DNA of 64,000 nucleotides from Allodiplogaster sudhausi (GCA_945643635.1 CALZFC010000026.1:3316501-3380500), one strand, 5' to 3'; counted from the stretch's first letter, positions 12,338 through 25,851 are shown. Notes: generated by a model from the sequence alone, not told the origin. Translations and numbers: made by a program.

Positions 12338-12795
12338 TCACTCTACTGTCACTCTCTTCATCTCGCCCTCTCTCTCAATGTCATCTCTCACTCTCATATT
12401 CCCTCCTGCCAATCAGCCTCTCTTCTTATGTGAACGTCGCATGGCGATTGGCAAGAGCAGTGACATGCACAATGGAAGGATGAGAGAGAGAGAGAGTAAA
12501 ATGAAAGAGAATTCCAGATGATCCTGTCCTTCGATAAGACACGCAGACGGATTGGCATGACTGCGTAAACTGTCATCAACCATGCAGTGAAGGGTCATGG
12601 GAAAATTAATTTGGACACCATTTCAAATATTTCACTATCAAATCGAACGTTGTAAAATGATTGGAATAAGAAGAAACGTAATTTTCGTAAGGCAAGATTT
12701 TTTTTAGATAATAAAAAAAAGATAGGACATGACCAACATAAAAAGAGTCGGAGAGTGAGAGGGAGAGAGAGACAGAGCGCGAGAGAAAGACAGAG

Positions 12796-12830
<35 letters not shown>

Positions 12831-14228
12831 AAGATATGCAGCTGAAATCTTCGAGCAAAGGAGTCAACAGAATCTTGCAACTCTGACGGTGAGAGAAACA
12901 ACTTGAATGGTCAGTTACTTTCAGAGCAGGAAATAAGGCTACTGCCAAGGCAAGCAAAGATTATCGCAGACAGAGAAAAATGGAAAACCAAAGGTTGAAC
13001 AAAGTGAACGAATAACACAAGAAGAAAGTGAAATGTAGTGGACGGAAGAATTGATACGGCCAAGGATAAATTGTAGAATGGCGTGAAAGGAAAGTCGAAT
13101 TGCATGGAGAAGGACAAATAGCAATGCCCGGCAGTTTTTCCTCTTTCCTCGTTGGTCTCCCGTCTCCGTCGAATCTCTCTCTCTCTCTCTCTCTCTCGCT
13201 CTCGTTTTCTCTCTCTCTCTCTCTCTCTGCCTCTGTCTCACTGTCTAGCTCGCTCTCACTCTATCGTTCTCCCACTGTCTCGCTCGCTCTCTCTCTCTCT
13301 CACATGCATGTATGTACATACGTATTACACTAGTATATCATACATTACTATAATCATGGCATCAGAATCCAAAAACACAATTCAATTTTTTCTTTCATAT
13401 TTCAATTTCATGCCTATTCACTGTACAAAGGCTTCTGCTGATAAAGACCTGCTAAACACCCAGAAGTAAGCAACTGCTATGCACCCAGAAGGTGTCAATT
13501 CAAGGTGAGAATCCTTTGAGGATATTTAACGAGTTCTTAACTATAAGACAAGGAATAAGTATAAATATTTTAAGCAAAGAGATAAATCTGTCTTTTCTTG
13601 TCCAATGAAAAGCAGACGTGAATGTGACTGTCCTTGTCCCGGTGTGCCCTTTTCGGTGTGCACTCTACATTGCGTGCATGTAGTGCTGCAGTCGCTATTT
13701 GAGCGCGACCGCTTATTCAAATGCTGGCAAGGCTCCAATGTCTGTGTTTCTTTCGCGTCTCTCTTAGACTTATTCTCTCTCCGCGCGTGGTCACATCAAA
13801 TGCGCCGGCTGCTCAGTGCTTAGGCTAGAGCAGTGCAGGCCGGCAGAGGCCAGCGATAATACAGCTGAGGAGAGGAGAGAAGAGAAAGGGAAGAGGAGAG
13901 AGACGGGCCGGGTGGTGGTGGCAGTGGAGGGCCGAGGAAGGAGTGTGAGTGCGAGCGAGAAGAAGAGTGGGGTAGAAGCCAAGGCCGGGCCCACTTCTAG
14001 CCTCCTCGTTCTTCCTTCTTCCTTCTCCTTCTCCTTCCATCTATCATCCGGCGCCATTCTTCCCCTCTCGCACATCTTGTCCGTTACACTCTGCCGCCAC
14101 TCCCCGCATGTGCTTCTCCTCCATTACGTTTTCTCGCATTATCACATCACACTTGTTATTCTCTTAATGTCTTGAGTTGAGCGGAGAGGAATCCCTGGAT
14201 CCTCGCGGGGCGCTTCCCGGGAGGAGGA
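11614..14228. repeat. Intergenic region with alternating (CT)n and (GA)n tracts
   Basis: Divergent 5' flanks of the palmitoyltransferase (-) and Van Gogh (+) genes. Purine/pyrimidine tracts alternate: CT at about 11880-11930, GA 12090-12190, CT 12298-12375, GA 12755-12830, CT 13172-13300. Apart from these, and a GC-richer stretch at 13800-14220 that may hold the Van Gogh promoter or 5' UTR, nothing was recognised. All long open frames here are repeat translations. Confidence 0.7.
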
Positions 14229-17200
14229 ATGTCGCTCGTCTCCGAGCGGACGGCAACCTTCCGCCGCCAAGCAGCGCCCGTCATGGCCGCCGCGCCGCCC
14301 TCCTTCCAGCGGAATCACCGCCAGCGGCCAGTTCAGGGACGAGGCCGAGGGTACAGCCAGTCAGAGGTCGGTGGAGAACGCCACTCCGAACGACTCATCC
14401 CGCACTTCTCTGCCATCGCTAATGAGGTTTTACTGCTTTACCTTTTTGTGTTTATTCTGGGCTTATTTCTTACAATTAGTGGTTGTTGTCTTAAAAAATG
14501 TGTGTTTTGACTATGTTCTGATGTTCGTGGAACCATGACAGGAAGCATATTGAACATAAGTTCATAGGATATTTCTTCTGTTGCGATAGATTTATTATGC
14601 CTTTACGCTTGGAATTCAGGGCGCGAAACGGCCGGCCATGGCAATGGACGAATGGGGAGAGAATACGACGGTCGTGACGGGCGTCTCCGAGCAATCGGGG
14701 GCAGGCGACAATCTCCCTCTCATAGAGCACTCCATTCCGCCCGGCCGGCTTGTCGCCAGGAGGTTTTCATATTTCTTTATTCACTTCTTTTCACTGAATT
14801 ATGAGATTTACTAGTTTTGTAGCTATCTTTTAGTTGCGGTTTTTTTTTCGCTAAATAGGAATCAGAAATGTTAAGAAGTATTGTGTGTGTCCAAATAAAT
14901 TATCTATATGTGTATGTAACTAGTACATTTGAATGTAGACACATATTATTCATGCTGAAATATGAATGACTGTTTGATTTCTTTCCATAACCTTTGACGA
15001 GAATGAGCTGCTTCGTGATTGAACGGTATAAAGAGCCGAGTTTGTAGATGTTCGCGCATGTTGTGGCTGGCCGTGGCCACGCTGATCACTCTGCTCTCTG
15101 TACTCTCCGCCCCTGTCATGGTCGTCCTACCGTACGCTATTTCAAGGCTTCAGTACGGTCCCACTCCTCCCGTCGATTGCCCGGTTTCTTTCGCATCTTC
15201 TTTACTATTTAAATAATGTGCATTTTACCCCGTCTTCTTCATCATATTATTTTGAATGGAAAAGATGAATTACATTAAGGTGGACTGCCAAGGATATCTT
15301 CTTCAACTGTTGATCAAGACGGCATTGCTGGTCATCGCTCTGTGGGCCATCTACTGGAGAAGAGCCGTGGCCGATCTCCCTCGACTATTTCTCACTCGTG
15401 CTGCCCTTGCCATTCTGGTTAGCAAATCTCGAATATCTGTATCTTTTCCCCCTGAATAACTTGTCTATCTCAGCTAATTGTAAGTGTATCGAACAAGTAA
15501 GTGCTACTTAATACAGTAAGAATGTCCCCTGATGTCCAGGTGCTGTTCGAGTTGTTTGCCTTCTGGCTGTTCTACACGGTGCGCATCCTTCTGGAGCAGC
15601 CGCAGCCTCCGCTCACCTTCATTGTGAGCTTCTCTCTGTCTCTCATTGACGCTCTTCTCTACACGCATTACATCAGCGTCGTTGCACTCGAGTTGCGCAA
15701 GCACCGACCAGAGTTCGTCGTCACGATTACACGAGATCCCGATGGAGAGTGTCGCACCATGACAATTGGTTCGTTCGTCTCATATACTTCTCTTGTAGGT
15801 CTTCATTTGGTTTTTAAAAAGAAATATTCCATTGCCTTCTTTTGAGGCAAGATGTCGATACAGGAAGCGGCAGTGGAGATTCTTCGATTTTACGAGGCAT
15901 CGTTTCCTTCCTTTAATTACCTCTTCGATCGAGCAAGAAATGGCGCGAGTCGAATGAAGGGCAGCAATTTGCAACCCGGCTTCAAGGTGTACAACATTGA
16001 AGGAGGAGGCAGCCACGAGATTAGCCAGGTTCTTTTTTAAATTCTATTTTCTCTTTTCAAAAGATTGGGCTTGTCTTTAATTTCACTACCGTATATGGAG
16101 AATAATTTTGCATTCGTCTGCGCGCTTGATTAGATCCCAAAATGCACGAACACTCTAATAATTTCTCGTTTGAATTTTGCGGAGAATCATTAGTCTTGTT
16201 TGTTTGCATATTTCCAAAAGCTCTTATTTGTAAATTTTTGGTGCAAAATGAAGGTATGTTAATTTTAGTACTAGACATGAATATATAGGTGCCTCTAAAA
16301 GTCGTCCATATTTTACTCGTTCGCTACTGAATTATTTATTGAATCTACGTTCCAAAAGGGGCTTGTTTGGCATTGGTCTAGTCACCCTGCTCCCATGGCA
16401 ACATGTTGATGCATTCTGACGCACTCTCTGTCATCCTCGTGCCGCCCCATAATAAGTCAGCGGTGTCAGAGCGGGCTCCTCTATCTCTACTCTTCTCTCT
16501 CTCCCTCTCTCTCTTTCTACTCTCTCTCTCTCTCTCTCTTTTCTTTCTCTCTCCGTCTCTCTCTCTCTCTCGTATTCCTTGCAGGACAACATGCGCATGT
16601 TGATGGAGGCGATGTCACGTCGTCGTGTGCCATCTCACGTCGAGTTGTGTACTCGTGACGACGAGTGGGAGGCGCGTCTTCGTAAGCGGAGATACCGCCT
16701 TCTCGCGTCGGCCGAGGACGCCTTCGCGCAGATCTCGTCCGTCCAGCCAGGAGGAGGCGGAGGATGCTCTCCTCAGCATCGAGTCAGTCCAGTTTATTCC
16801 TTTTCTTTCTTTCTCATTATTACTCATCCTTTCTTCTTCTTTTCCTTCTCTCACACACACGCACATGACGAAAGTTTCTTCTGCAATACTTGGTGACATA
16901 CTCAGAACCACGCTTCATTTGCTGCGTCTTCATTGCATTCATACTTGAAAACCATAGAGGAAGTGCATGTTGATTGACGGGTTGCATAACATTGTGAACG
17001 AATCACATTCAAGATGGAAAGAGAGAATTGCGTGGAGAATGAGAGAGAGAGAAAGAGCGAGAGAGAGAGAGTGAGAGTGATTGAGAGAGTGAGAGCGAGC
17101 TCAGCCCTATCTGAGACTGTTCCCGTTCTTCCTCGTTCGAATTGCTCGTAGCATCTGGCTCTGCATTTATTGGTTTTGGCTCACGAGTTGTGCCTTCCCG

Positions 17201-17300
17201 CAGCTGCTCGCTGCTCTCATCTCGACAATTCACAAGTCACTCTCTACTAACTGCGTCCTTCACTTGCATTCATGCCTATTTTCTCCTGCTCTCCCTTTTC

Positions 17301-17350
<50 letters not shown>

Positions 17351-18920
17351 GACTCTCACTATCTCTCGCTATTCTTTCTCTCACGCTCTCTGTCTCTCTC
17401 TCTTCCTCGATATGGGTCTTCACTTTCTTGTCCCTTCACTCTATTATGATGTACTTAGCCTACGCAGGCGGTCAATCCGTCCGGATATTCGTTAGCCACG
17501 TTCAAGGTCCGTTTTCGACCACTGCGCGTGTTCTCGGAGTTGGTGTTGGTTCTGCGAGAGGAATGGAAGTAGGGAAGAAGAGGTGGCGAGGGATTCACAT
17601 GAATGGACTCTCATTCTCCACCCCATCAGGGGCATTGGGGCGAGAGAGAGAGAGAGACAAGAGAGAGAGAGAGAGAAAGAGACAGGAACATTGAGAGAGA
17701 GGGAGAGGAACATTGAGAGAGAGAGAGAGAGAGAGAAAGACAAACAAGAAAGAGAGAGAGAGAGAGAGAGAGGGAGAGGAACATTGAGAGAGAGAGAGAA
17801 AGACAGACAAGAGAGAGAGAAAGAAAGAGAGAGAGAGAGAGAGAGGGAGAGGAACATCGAGAGAGAGAGAGAGACGATAGAGACGAGAGGAATGGAAACG
17901 GGAACGTGGACGGAAGAAGTGTTGTGTGTAGGGACTAGAGCAGAATGCGCGGCGGCTCGGCTCTCAATATCCATTATGACTACTGGGAATTGCTGCCTCA
18001 GGCCGGACATGTGTATTCCGACGGAGAGAAGGAATGGGAAAGAGGAAAGACATTGGCAGATTGACTGATGGAACTTGTGGGGCAAGAAGAGGCAGACATC
18101 ATGGCCACGTTTGTTGACTGCATATCCTTCCTTTGGATGCAGGCGCCTACTCCCTCTCGTGGTCATCATAATGCAACATGACAGGGGAAGAGAAGCTAAT
18201 AAGGCACATGGAACGAGAGGGGGACCATGGGGAGGCTGCTGCATTGAGTTGAATGAGAGATTGTAGGTCCCTGGTGAGATGGACGCCCACAACGCAGCTG
18301 ACACTGTCTATCCATGGATTGCGAAATCGCTGAACAAGTTCCTCAAGCTCACGCGACTCCAGTCTCATCATACGGCAGAAGATGTCAAGGCACACATTGA
18401 GGAGTCAGTCTCCGTGTTCTCTTTTTGGAAGCATTTGTTTAGTTTTGTTCTTCGAATGTTAAATTCGATGAAATTGTTATGGAAATAAAGAGAAATTTAC
18501 AGAGAGAATAAATATTTATTGCAGATGCCTCTCCCGAAAGTTTTCACATCGCACCTTTGTTCAGCGGTACACGTCTAGTCGCTTCCCGGCAAAGGTTAAA
18601 AACACCTGGCTGTAATGTTTTTTAAGCTAAATTATTTTTGTATATAGTTTATCTAAATTAGTATTCTTTTATAAGCATCGTCTGTTAAGACAACGGTGGC
18701 CGAGTCGAAGTGGTCGGTGCTCTGCTCGCAGCAGGCCTCTGCGCCCATTGACCACTCGCTCTCCTTCGTCCTCGTCTCCCATGACTCTGCCGACTCGGCC
18801 GGAGTCCAGCTGCTGTGCTCCATCGCCTCGCTACCCTTCTTCAATCTCACCGAGCAGCACCGGCCAAAGCCATCCAAGTACACCATCAAAATCAGCCATG
18901 AAGCAGGCGGGGTTGTATAG
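14229..18920 (+). CDS. VANGL: Van Gogh / VANGL planar cell polarity membrane protein
   Basis: Ten exons in phase: 14229-14426, 14620-14762, 15048-15183, 15280-15417, 15540-15768, 15847-16028, 16585-16782, 18267-18403, 18525-18594, 18690-18920; 553 residues. The cytosolic N-terminus carries the family motif WGENTTVVTG. Four membrane segments lie in exons 3-5 (TM1 about 118-143; last pair around FWLFYTVRILL and SLIDALLYTHYISVV). Then GFKVYNIE, the basic WEARLRKRRYRLLASAEDAF helix and the C-terminal SKWSVLCS / FFNLTE block. The chain ends in GGVV, a class I/II-like PDZ ligand as in vertebrate Vangl (ending -SV). The protein works with Prickle and Frizzled in planar polarity. Intron 7 (16783-18266) is unusually long and filled with CT/GA tracts. 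The N-terminal 66 residues are divergent. Confidence 0.95.
17289..17880. repeat. Inverted CT and GA arrays with a GAGGAACATTGAGAG minisatellite in Van Gogh intron 7
   Basis: A CT-rich array at about 17289-17403 is followed by a GA-rich array at 17640-17880. The second is a compound repeat: the phrase GAGGAACATTGAGAGAGA recurs near 17685, 17706, 17776 and 17849 between pure GA runs. On one RNA the two arrays are complementary and could pair. Confidence 0.8.
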
Positions 18921-19969
18921 GCGCTCTTTCTTTCTTTTCTTCTCCTTTTCTTAGGTTTTATCTCGACCGTCTTTTAGACTTTAATTGTTTCATCATCTCT
19001 TTCCTGTCACTTTGCATGCATCATTCCTTTCTCTGAAATCCTCAGATCTCTCCCTGTTCCATTTCTTCCCTTGTGGATATCATCAGGGCTTCTTCTGCCG
19101 TCCGCTGTATCTTTCTGAATATCGTTGACACCGATTATCTGCTTTTCAGTATTCATTAATCATGACAATTCAGAGTTGTGGGGAGTCTGCTTCGCCTCTG
19201 TGCCAAGCGAGATCTTTTATTCAGTATAATTGATGTCCTGGCTAAGAGGAGGGCGTAAGCGGCCTCTCTACGCATTTCATATCATTCCAGAAAGAATGCT
19301 TTTAAATTGTCATTGCCGTTCAACTTTCCTTTTGATGCATTAGATGTTGACGAGTGATGATATCTGCTGATGATTTGATTCCACCGTGATCTGGTCATGT
19401 CCTCCTCTCATATTTGCATTTATCCACTTTCAATGCCAAGCAACACACATATGACTGTCATATTCTATCATTATTGTCACTTACCAATTCCGATTTGCCT
19501 TTTCTGTAAGCATAATTGCTTTCTCTAACTAAAATCTAATTATTTCAATACAGTTTTCTTCTTTAACTGACCTCAGATTCTAGATCACAGCTATTTTATG
19601 GCTATATATTTTAGCCTGTCGTTTTACCAAATCCATTGATATAATTCGTCGTATTTCGAGCTAAATCCCAATGCAGGCCAAGCCTCTCGATAAAAAAAGA
19701 GGATAAAGTATTCAAACAACGTGCGAAGGATAATACAGTATGGATGGGGACAAATTCTGATTCTGGGAGGACCCTTGAGAATAATGGTTTTTGAATACGA
19801 ATAGATAGCATGTATCACCACTGTATGTACATACTTAGATGGATAAGGAAGTATATGTTTATTCCTATTCCATGATTCCTTTGAAACCGTATTTCTTTGC
19901 TGATGATAAGATGGGCTGAGTAATATGTATGTGAATCGTCACTAGAATCACAAAATGAAGCATCGATTC
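18921..19969. other. Convergent 3' spacer between Van Gogh and GGA
   Basis: Both neighbouring genes end into this 1.05-kb AT-rich spacer, so it should hold two 3' UTRs. No coding evidence. Confidence 0.6.
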
Positions 19970-22924
19970 TTATAACAAATCGGCCTGAAGCAGTCCCTTC
20001 AGTTCTTGAGGGCCGGAGGTGGAAATGATGTTGAGGGTGATTTCACAGTTCAACGAAGTCAGCTGCAACAGACGTGAACTGCCCTATCTCCTCACACAAG
20101 CACACCAACCTTTTCGGCCGGCAGGGTGGGTTGGAGGACGACGATCTGTTGTAGGGAGGGAAGAGGAGAAGATGGCGAGAATGCATCGAGATGAGTGGAA
20201 GTCGGCTCGAGCAGACGAGTACTCACTCCCTCAAACCAGACGGCTTACTCTTCTCACATCAGAGCCATCCTTTGTATACCTCTGTTTTGGATGTCACTTT
20301 CATCTGCACTTTGAGAATAGGACGAGTCGAGAAGTGTACGAAAGTGAGAAGAACACAAGAGCCATTTGCAGGCGCCATCCCAAGTGGATGTCTATCTATG
20401 AGATGACCAATCAGTAGCACTGCTTCACGCGATATCACAATCAGTGGTGGACTTTCGCCTGAAAAACAGCGCTTTGTCGAGGTAGGAACAAAAATTAGTA
20501 TAAATAAACATGTAAGTAGATATGTATGTAGCTCACGCAATGTTATACTGCTGCTGGGAATATGGCTTCCTTCTGTTGCGGTCCGCAAAATCGGCTTTGC
20601 ATTATCCAACTGTAATTAAATGGAAAGAGCTCTTTAGTAGACCACGAGAAAAACTCTCAAAAGCCAAGACTTGCCTTCTCGAATGGAAAAGAAAAGATGT
20701 CATTTTTGTTCGCCGATCGATGGCTCGATCCGGAAAGGATATCGATCGTTCTAAACGAAGAAAACTATTTCGGCTTGAATTTCATCGTCTCGTTAGCCCT
20801 TTAATAAATTGCATTAAGCAACAGAATTTCAAAACCTGGCAGGAGAAATGTGATTCTTGGCCGGTGAGAAGTTTCCTCCGTCGAGAAGAGTGGTCAAGTC
20901 GGAGAGAACGTCACTTTTGCTGTTGCTCTTCGACTTGGTTGCATCCACATTATCCATCTGATTTTCCATATGCATTTTTTTTCAAAGGCTGTCGTTACCG
21001 TGCAACAAATTCGGCTGGGGACAAAATGTGCACATATTTAATAAGAAGGAGAAGAGACGAACGAGAGAGGCGAGCCCGATGAAGGGGACGTCGTCATTGT
21101 TGGAAGAGGAGTGAGTGGAGGAGGAGAGTGGCCGGGGAGGGAGTGCCTGATGGCACAGCCCGCCGCCGCTCCCTCCGGCTGCTGCTGCCAGCTCCTGCTC
21201 GAATGTCAGCTCGCCCCCAAGCAGGTCACCGCATTCCTCTTGTCTCCTCCGCTCCTTGCCCTTGCCGTCCTCCTCTCCGAACACTGACTGATACTGCTGC
21301 ATCACTCGGTTTACCTGAAAGGAGCTTCAACATTAATGAAAACTAATTAATTAATTAAATAATTAATTAATTAATCAATTAATAGCTGCATTCCAACCTG
21401 GTCATTGAGTGCAAGTATCTGAGAGAGAATCTCGTCGTTCTTCTCTGCCGCTTCACTCGCGTAGCGATAGAGCATCGGCCTTGCATTCTCGAGACTTTCA
21501 AAGACGCTCTGAAAAAGAGAGCTTAGATTGTGAGCTTTGCTCCTCAAAGTCTCCATGATGTCACTCGAACAGTAAGTGAGAGTGTTCGCTTCCGCATAGT
21601 GCAATCCTTCATTAGATTGGAGTGAATGGGAGGCACAAAGAGGCAGAAAGAGCAGTGAGTGGCAACCTTAATCTTGTTCTTCTCCATGTAGTCGTCAGTC
21701 GTGGCGATTTGATGTGCGTGCTCGAAGAGCAGATGCTGCATGCTCTCGCAGGCACGCGCTGCCGACTCCAGATCCGACAGCCGGGTGTTTACACGCTCCA
21801 GTTTGATGTCTTCCTCAAAATAGGAACAGATTATTACCTTGTTCATTCTCTCTCTCACCCGCTCTATCTTGTTGTCTTCTTTCTTGGTCTGTCATTCTCT
21901 CACTCTGGCTTCCTCTGACTAAGAATTTCAAGGATTCCACCATTTGTTTTTATTCGACTTCTCCTGCTGTAATGGGAAAGTCAAACGAGTAAATCTTACC
22001 GTGCGAACAAGACTTTTAATGAGCCGATTGGCGGCTTGCAAATCTTCCGGGTTGTTGCTCTTGAGCAGCTGTTTCAGCAGCTCAGCCTTCTCTTCGTCTT
22101 CAAAAACGGCGAGTTTCGGAGTGGGCGGAGGAATGGTCGGGATGTCATCCTCGGCCACTTCTGGATCTGCTGGGATGACATTGTGCTCGCGCAGGTTCTC
22201 ATACACCTCAAAGCGAGAGCAAATTTTTTCTCATTGTTTTGCAGCCAAGTGCCGGCTACAAAAATCTGTCTTTCGACGCCCCCCCCCCCCAGAGACAATT
22301 CTTTGAAGCGGATGGGCATTGCAAAGAGAGCAAGAGTAGAAGTACAAAAGGGGGAGCGGCCTACATTCATACATACATACATGTATACCTCCTTAAACTT
22401 GTCAATATGTCTCATGCTTCGTTGCCAGGAGTAGAGCAGGAAGATGGCCTTCTCCCTCACGGAGTGGGACGTGCTTGCCCCATGGTGCTTGTAGCTGACC
22501 AACTTGACCATCTGGTTCAAGAAGCGATACTTCCCCACCTTTGTGTGCACTTTCGATCCACATTTCTGCACGAGTGCTTCGACGGTCTAAACATCACGGT
22601 TGCTTTGGTATCAATGATAATTGACAATGTTGACTTGACTAGCCTCAAGCGCATGCATGGCCTCGTCCTGGTTGGGCGTCAGCAGTTTGTGGCCGAGAAC
22701 GTTGACAGCAATTTGTGCCGCTTCCGCTTCGCTGTTGACTTTCTCGCACAGCGCGGCAGTCGCGGCCTTGCGGTCTCCATCTTCCAGGAAGGGATCCGTA
22801 GCGCGGCCTGGATAAAGGAGCTTTAACATGCGAAAGGTTTCAACTCTTGTGAAGCAATTTACATAGACAGACACTAACTTATGAAGTATTCGACGGGCTT
22901 CGTCGCAAAATCATTGCTTGGCAT
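19970..22924 (-). CDS. GGA: GGA-type Arf-binding clathrin adaptor (VHS-GAT-hinge-GAE)
   Basis: Exons high to low: 22879-22924, 22644-22807, 22389-22586, 22000-22206, 21667-21813, 21398-21508, 21063-21314, 20836-20957, 20537-20609, 20280-20458, 20110-20145, 19970-20062; about 540 residues. VHS domain: RATDPFLEDGD, VGKYRFLNQMVKLVS, LLYSW. GAT domain: FEDEEKAELLKQLLKSNNPEDLQAANRLIKSL, then ENARPMLYRYASEA, EKNDEILSQILALND. GAE ear: ISREAVLLIGHL to LNCEITLNII. GGAs sort cargo at the trans-Golgi with Arf-GTP and clathrin. The exon 20836-20957 (hinge) ends in phase 2 while the next starts in phase 0, so a small exon in 20610-20835 is missing or one border is wrong. The direct join 20280 to 20145 shortens the ear slightly and is uncertain. 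Intron 2 has a GC donor (GCTAGT). Confidence 0.88.
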
Positions 22925-23662
22925 ATCAAAGAAGATGTCGCCTCAGTGCCCTTCAATAGATCACATCCTACAAGTGCTCGTTACCACGCGCAATAAGGCG
23001 AGAACGATAGGTAGAGAATGTTACTGGGCAGGAAAGTTCATAAGAGGAGTCGAAGAAGCTGGCGTAGCCTATTCTGCGCGTCTATTGATTGTGCCTGAGG
23101 GGGTTGGTGGGATGGAGGGGGCAGCAGCCTGCAGCCAGTGGAGAGGCTTCAAGGGAAGTCGCCCCCCGAAGGCCGGTGACATCCCGCCAGGCGACTGACT
23201 TTAGGGATTCATTTAGAGGATCCTTTTCCAAGAACTAATGCATCCACACTCACAATCAGAGAATGACATGGTGGAACTGCTTGCATTTCTGAAGATGCTA
23301 AAAATTTATCGAATTGTCTGAATTCTTCTCTCAACCTGTCATTTGCATTCTTCACTGAGATGGGAAATAGAAAACACAAAGACAAATTGGAAAGAGAGCT
23401 GCCCGTCGTCGGCCTTGCTACTCTCTTCATCCACTGCTCTCTCACAGCGGCTGGATTACAAAAAAGCTGCAAAAGTGCAGAATACTTATTGTACGGATGC
23501 CCTCTGCTAATTCTGTAGTCTTTTTACTATTGAGAGAATATTTCTGAGGTGCAGAAGAGGGCCCCTCTCGACGTTTCTCTTTTTCTACTCTCTTCTTAAT
23601 CGGAACTGAGAGGATAACATGGTTCACTTTAAAGAGAAAAACTTCGTCTATTAGCTTTCATT

Positions 23663-23694
<32 letters not shown>

Positions 23695-24933
23695 TTTATT
23701 TATTCAAAATTGCGTCCCTTTTACTGCATCTGATAATTAGGTAGATGAAAGCCGGCTGTCAGCTGACCATGAGATTAGTGCTAACTTGTTGAGTGGCAAG
23801 TTCATTCCTTTAAGAAAGGATATAGGGATCATGCAAATAGAGGTGCTCACACCTTACATATTCCTTTTTTCTGGAATTATCACATTTCGTAGTATATTTT
23901 CAACTATGGACATATTTGTAATACCGTGTGATAAGGCACAACAGTGAATTCAGACATAAAACCTTATTAGAAAACTAGAACAAGTCCAACACACATTCTC
24001 TCGTCTTCTTCATATAAGATGCTCTAGAACCTTTATTTCTTACTCTCAGTTGCCTTCTTATTCCAATAGACTAGTTATGTATAATATGAAATCTCTCCTG
24101 CTTCGAAGAATCGTTCTTGATTTGACTTATTGTTTCAAATTGCTACATGGTCTAGTTGATCTCCCGATTAGTATGTTTTATGTTTTTAAACAGTGTAATG
24201 GTCGGATCTCCTCATTTAACTTTCATATTAGACGTACACGTTCTTGTCTAGCTGAGAACTCTTTCTCAATACGCACAGCCCGTCTATATATGAAATTGCC
24301 TCATATTGCTATCTCGGCCTCCTCTGTAATTAAGTTTAGAGATATTATACTTACTCTTCCTTTGCTTGAAATGTTTCATGTTACAGTTCCAAATTTATGA
24401 ATTCAATATATTTATGCATTACACTCATTGTCAGTCCATCTCCATTCTACCCTTCCTCAGCTGATGGCTTTGGCATCCTGCTTGTGCTCTCCTCTAAGCA
24501 CACTCAATTGGGTCTTGCCAGCCCTGGGGATTCCTCCACCCCCTTCCGCGGGACCTCGTCCACCCCGCTCAGGTGCCACTGCTATCAAGCTGATGCCCTT
24601 TCCCCTTCCCATCCCCTCTTGCTAAGTGGCTAGTCATACATATATTTACTGTCTCTCCTCTCTCTCATTTCATGCCATTCTCTCCTATTTTATTTCATAT
24701 CGTGCATATATATTTCTTCCGGTCACGTTACATATCTGCCAGTGTTGTCACATCTTATTCGATGTAGATAAATAAATAAATAAATAAAACGTTTGTTTGC
24801 CATTCTCATTGACAATCTGCCTTCAAAAACTTTATGACTCCGCTATTATTTATTATTCTTGTACATAAATCTCTCAAGGTAGTATCTGTAATATTCAGCG
24901 ACATAATCTCATTTTTCATTTATAAAATTAAGT

Positions 24934-24980
<47 letters not shown>

Positions 24981-25820
24981 GCTTTCTCTCTCTCTCTCCT
25001 GTTTCTCTCTTTCTATTCTACGCAATCAGCTGTCCCTTACGTTCATTTTGTGTCTAGTAGGTATGCACTTTCTTCTTTCTCTGATAAATGCACCCTCTCA
25101 TTTGTTAGCCATGTTCCGTTTCCGCTGTAAGGAAATCTGGGGGTTTCGAGGCAAATATCAGACATCTTTCTAATCTTTGATGCGACTTTGCCGATTTCAC
25201 GTAAGTGTCACCTGTCCCGTAGGAGATTACAGATGTCCTTCGTGCCATGCATAGTTTCACTTTTGCTCCAAGCTGATGTCATTATCTGGCCAATGAAATT
25301 TGCTGGATGAGCCAGAGCAAGGGAGATTCATCGAGCAATGTTTCAATGGTCGCTTGCGACCTATGTGAATGTTTCAATTCTGCTAGATACATTTCCATGG
25401 CAATTTTTATGGATCTGATACTGTGTAAGTGGTACCTGTGAGTACGGTAAGACGTGCACCTGCCATCTCGCATTCTCTGAAGTGCTGCCTTCATGCATCT
25501 GTCCATTGTTCTCCCTCTTCTCTCTCTCTCTCTTCTCTCTCTCTCCCTACTCTCCTCTTTTCTCTCTCTCTCTATTTTGTTGTCTCGTCTGATTGTATTC
25601 GCTTCTCTCTTCGCTTCGTGAGAAGACAGTCGCCATTTGCATCTGCATTGGCTGAAACGACGACGCTGCGAAATTGAAGGAGTCCTGGATGGTGGCTCGC
25701 CTCCCTTTAACTCTGCTGCCCCTACATTCTCCATCTACCCGCTTATACAGGAGAGACTCAGTAGCTGCTTAGATGCGACAGGCTCTCCCTCTCTCTCTTT
25801 CTCCCCCCTCTCTCTCTTCA

Positions 25821-25851
<31 letters not shown>

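Noticed and set aside
11652..13333. Many overlapping open frames of SLSLS or ERERE composition
   Set aside because: They arise from (CT)n/(GA)n dinucleotide repeats, which are open in several frames; no non-repeat domain.
17492..18304. 270-codon minus-strand open frame, Ser/Leu-rich
   Set aside because: It is a translation of the GA minisatellite (SLSLSL repeats) inside Van Gogh intron 7.
20522..21082. 186-codon open frame on the plus strand
   Set aside because: It lies opposite the GGA hinge and ear exons, which are supported by domain similarity and phase; the plus frame has no recognisable motif.
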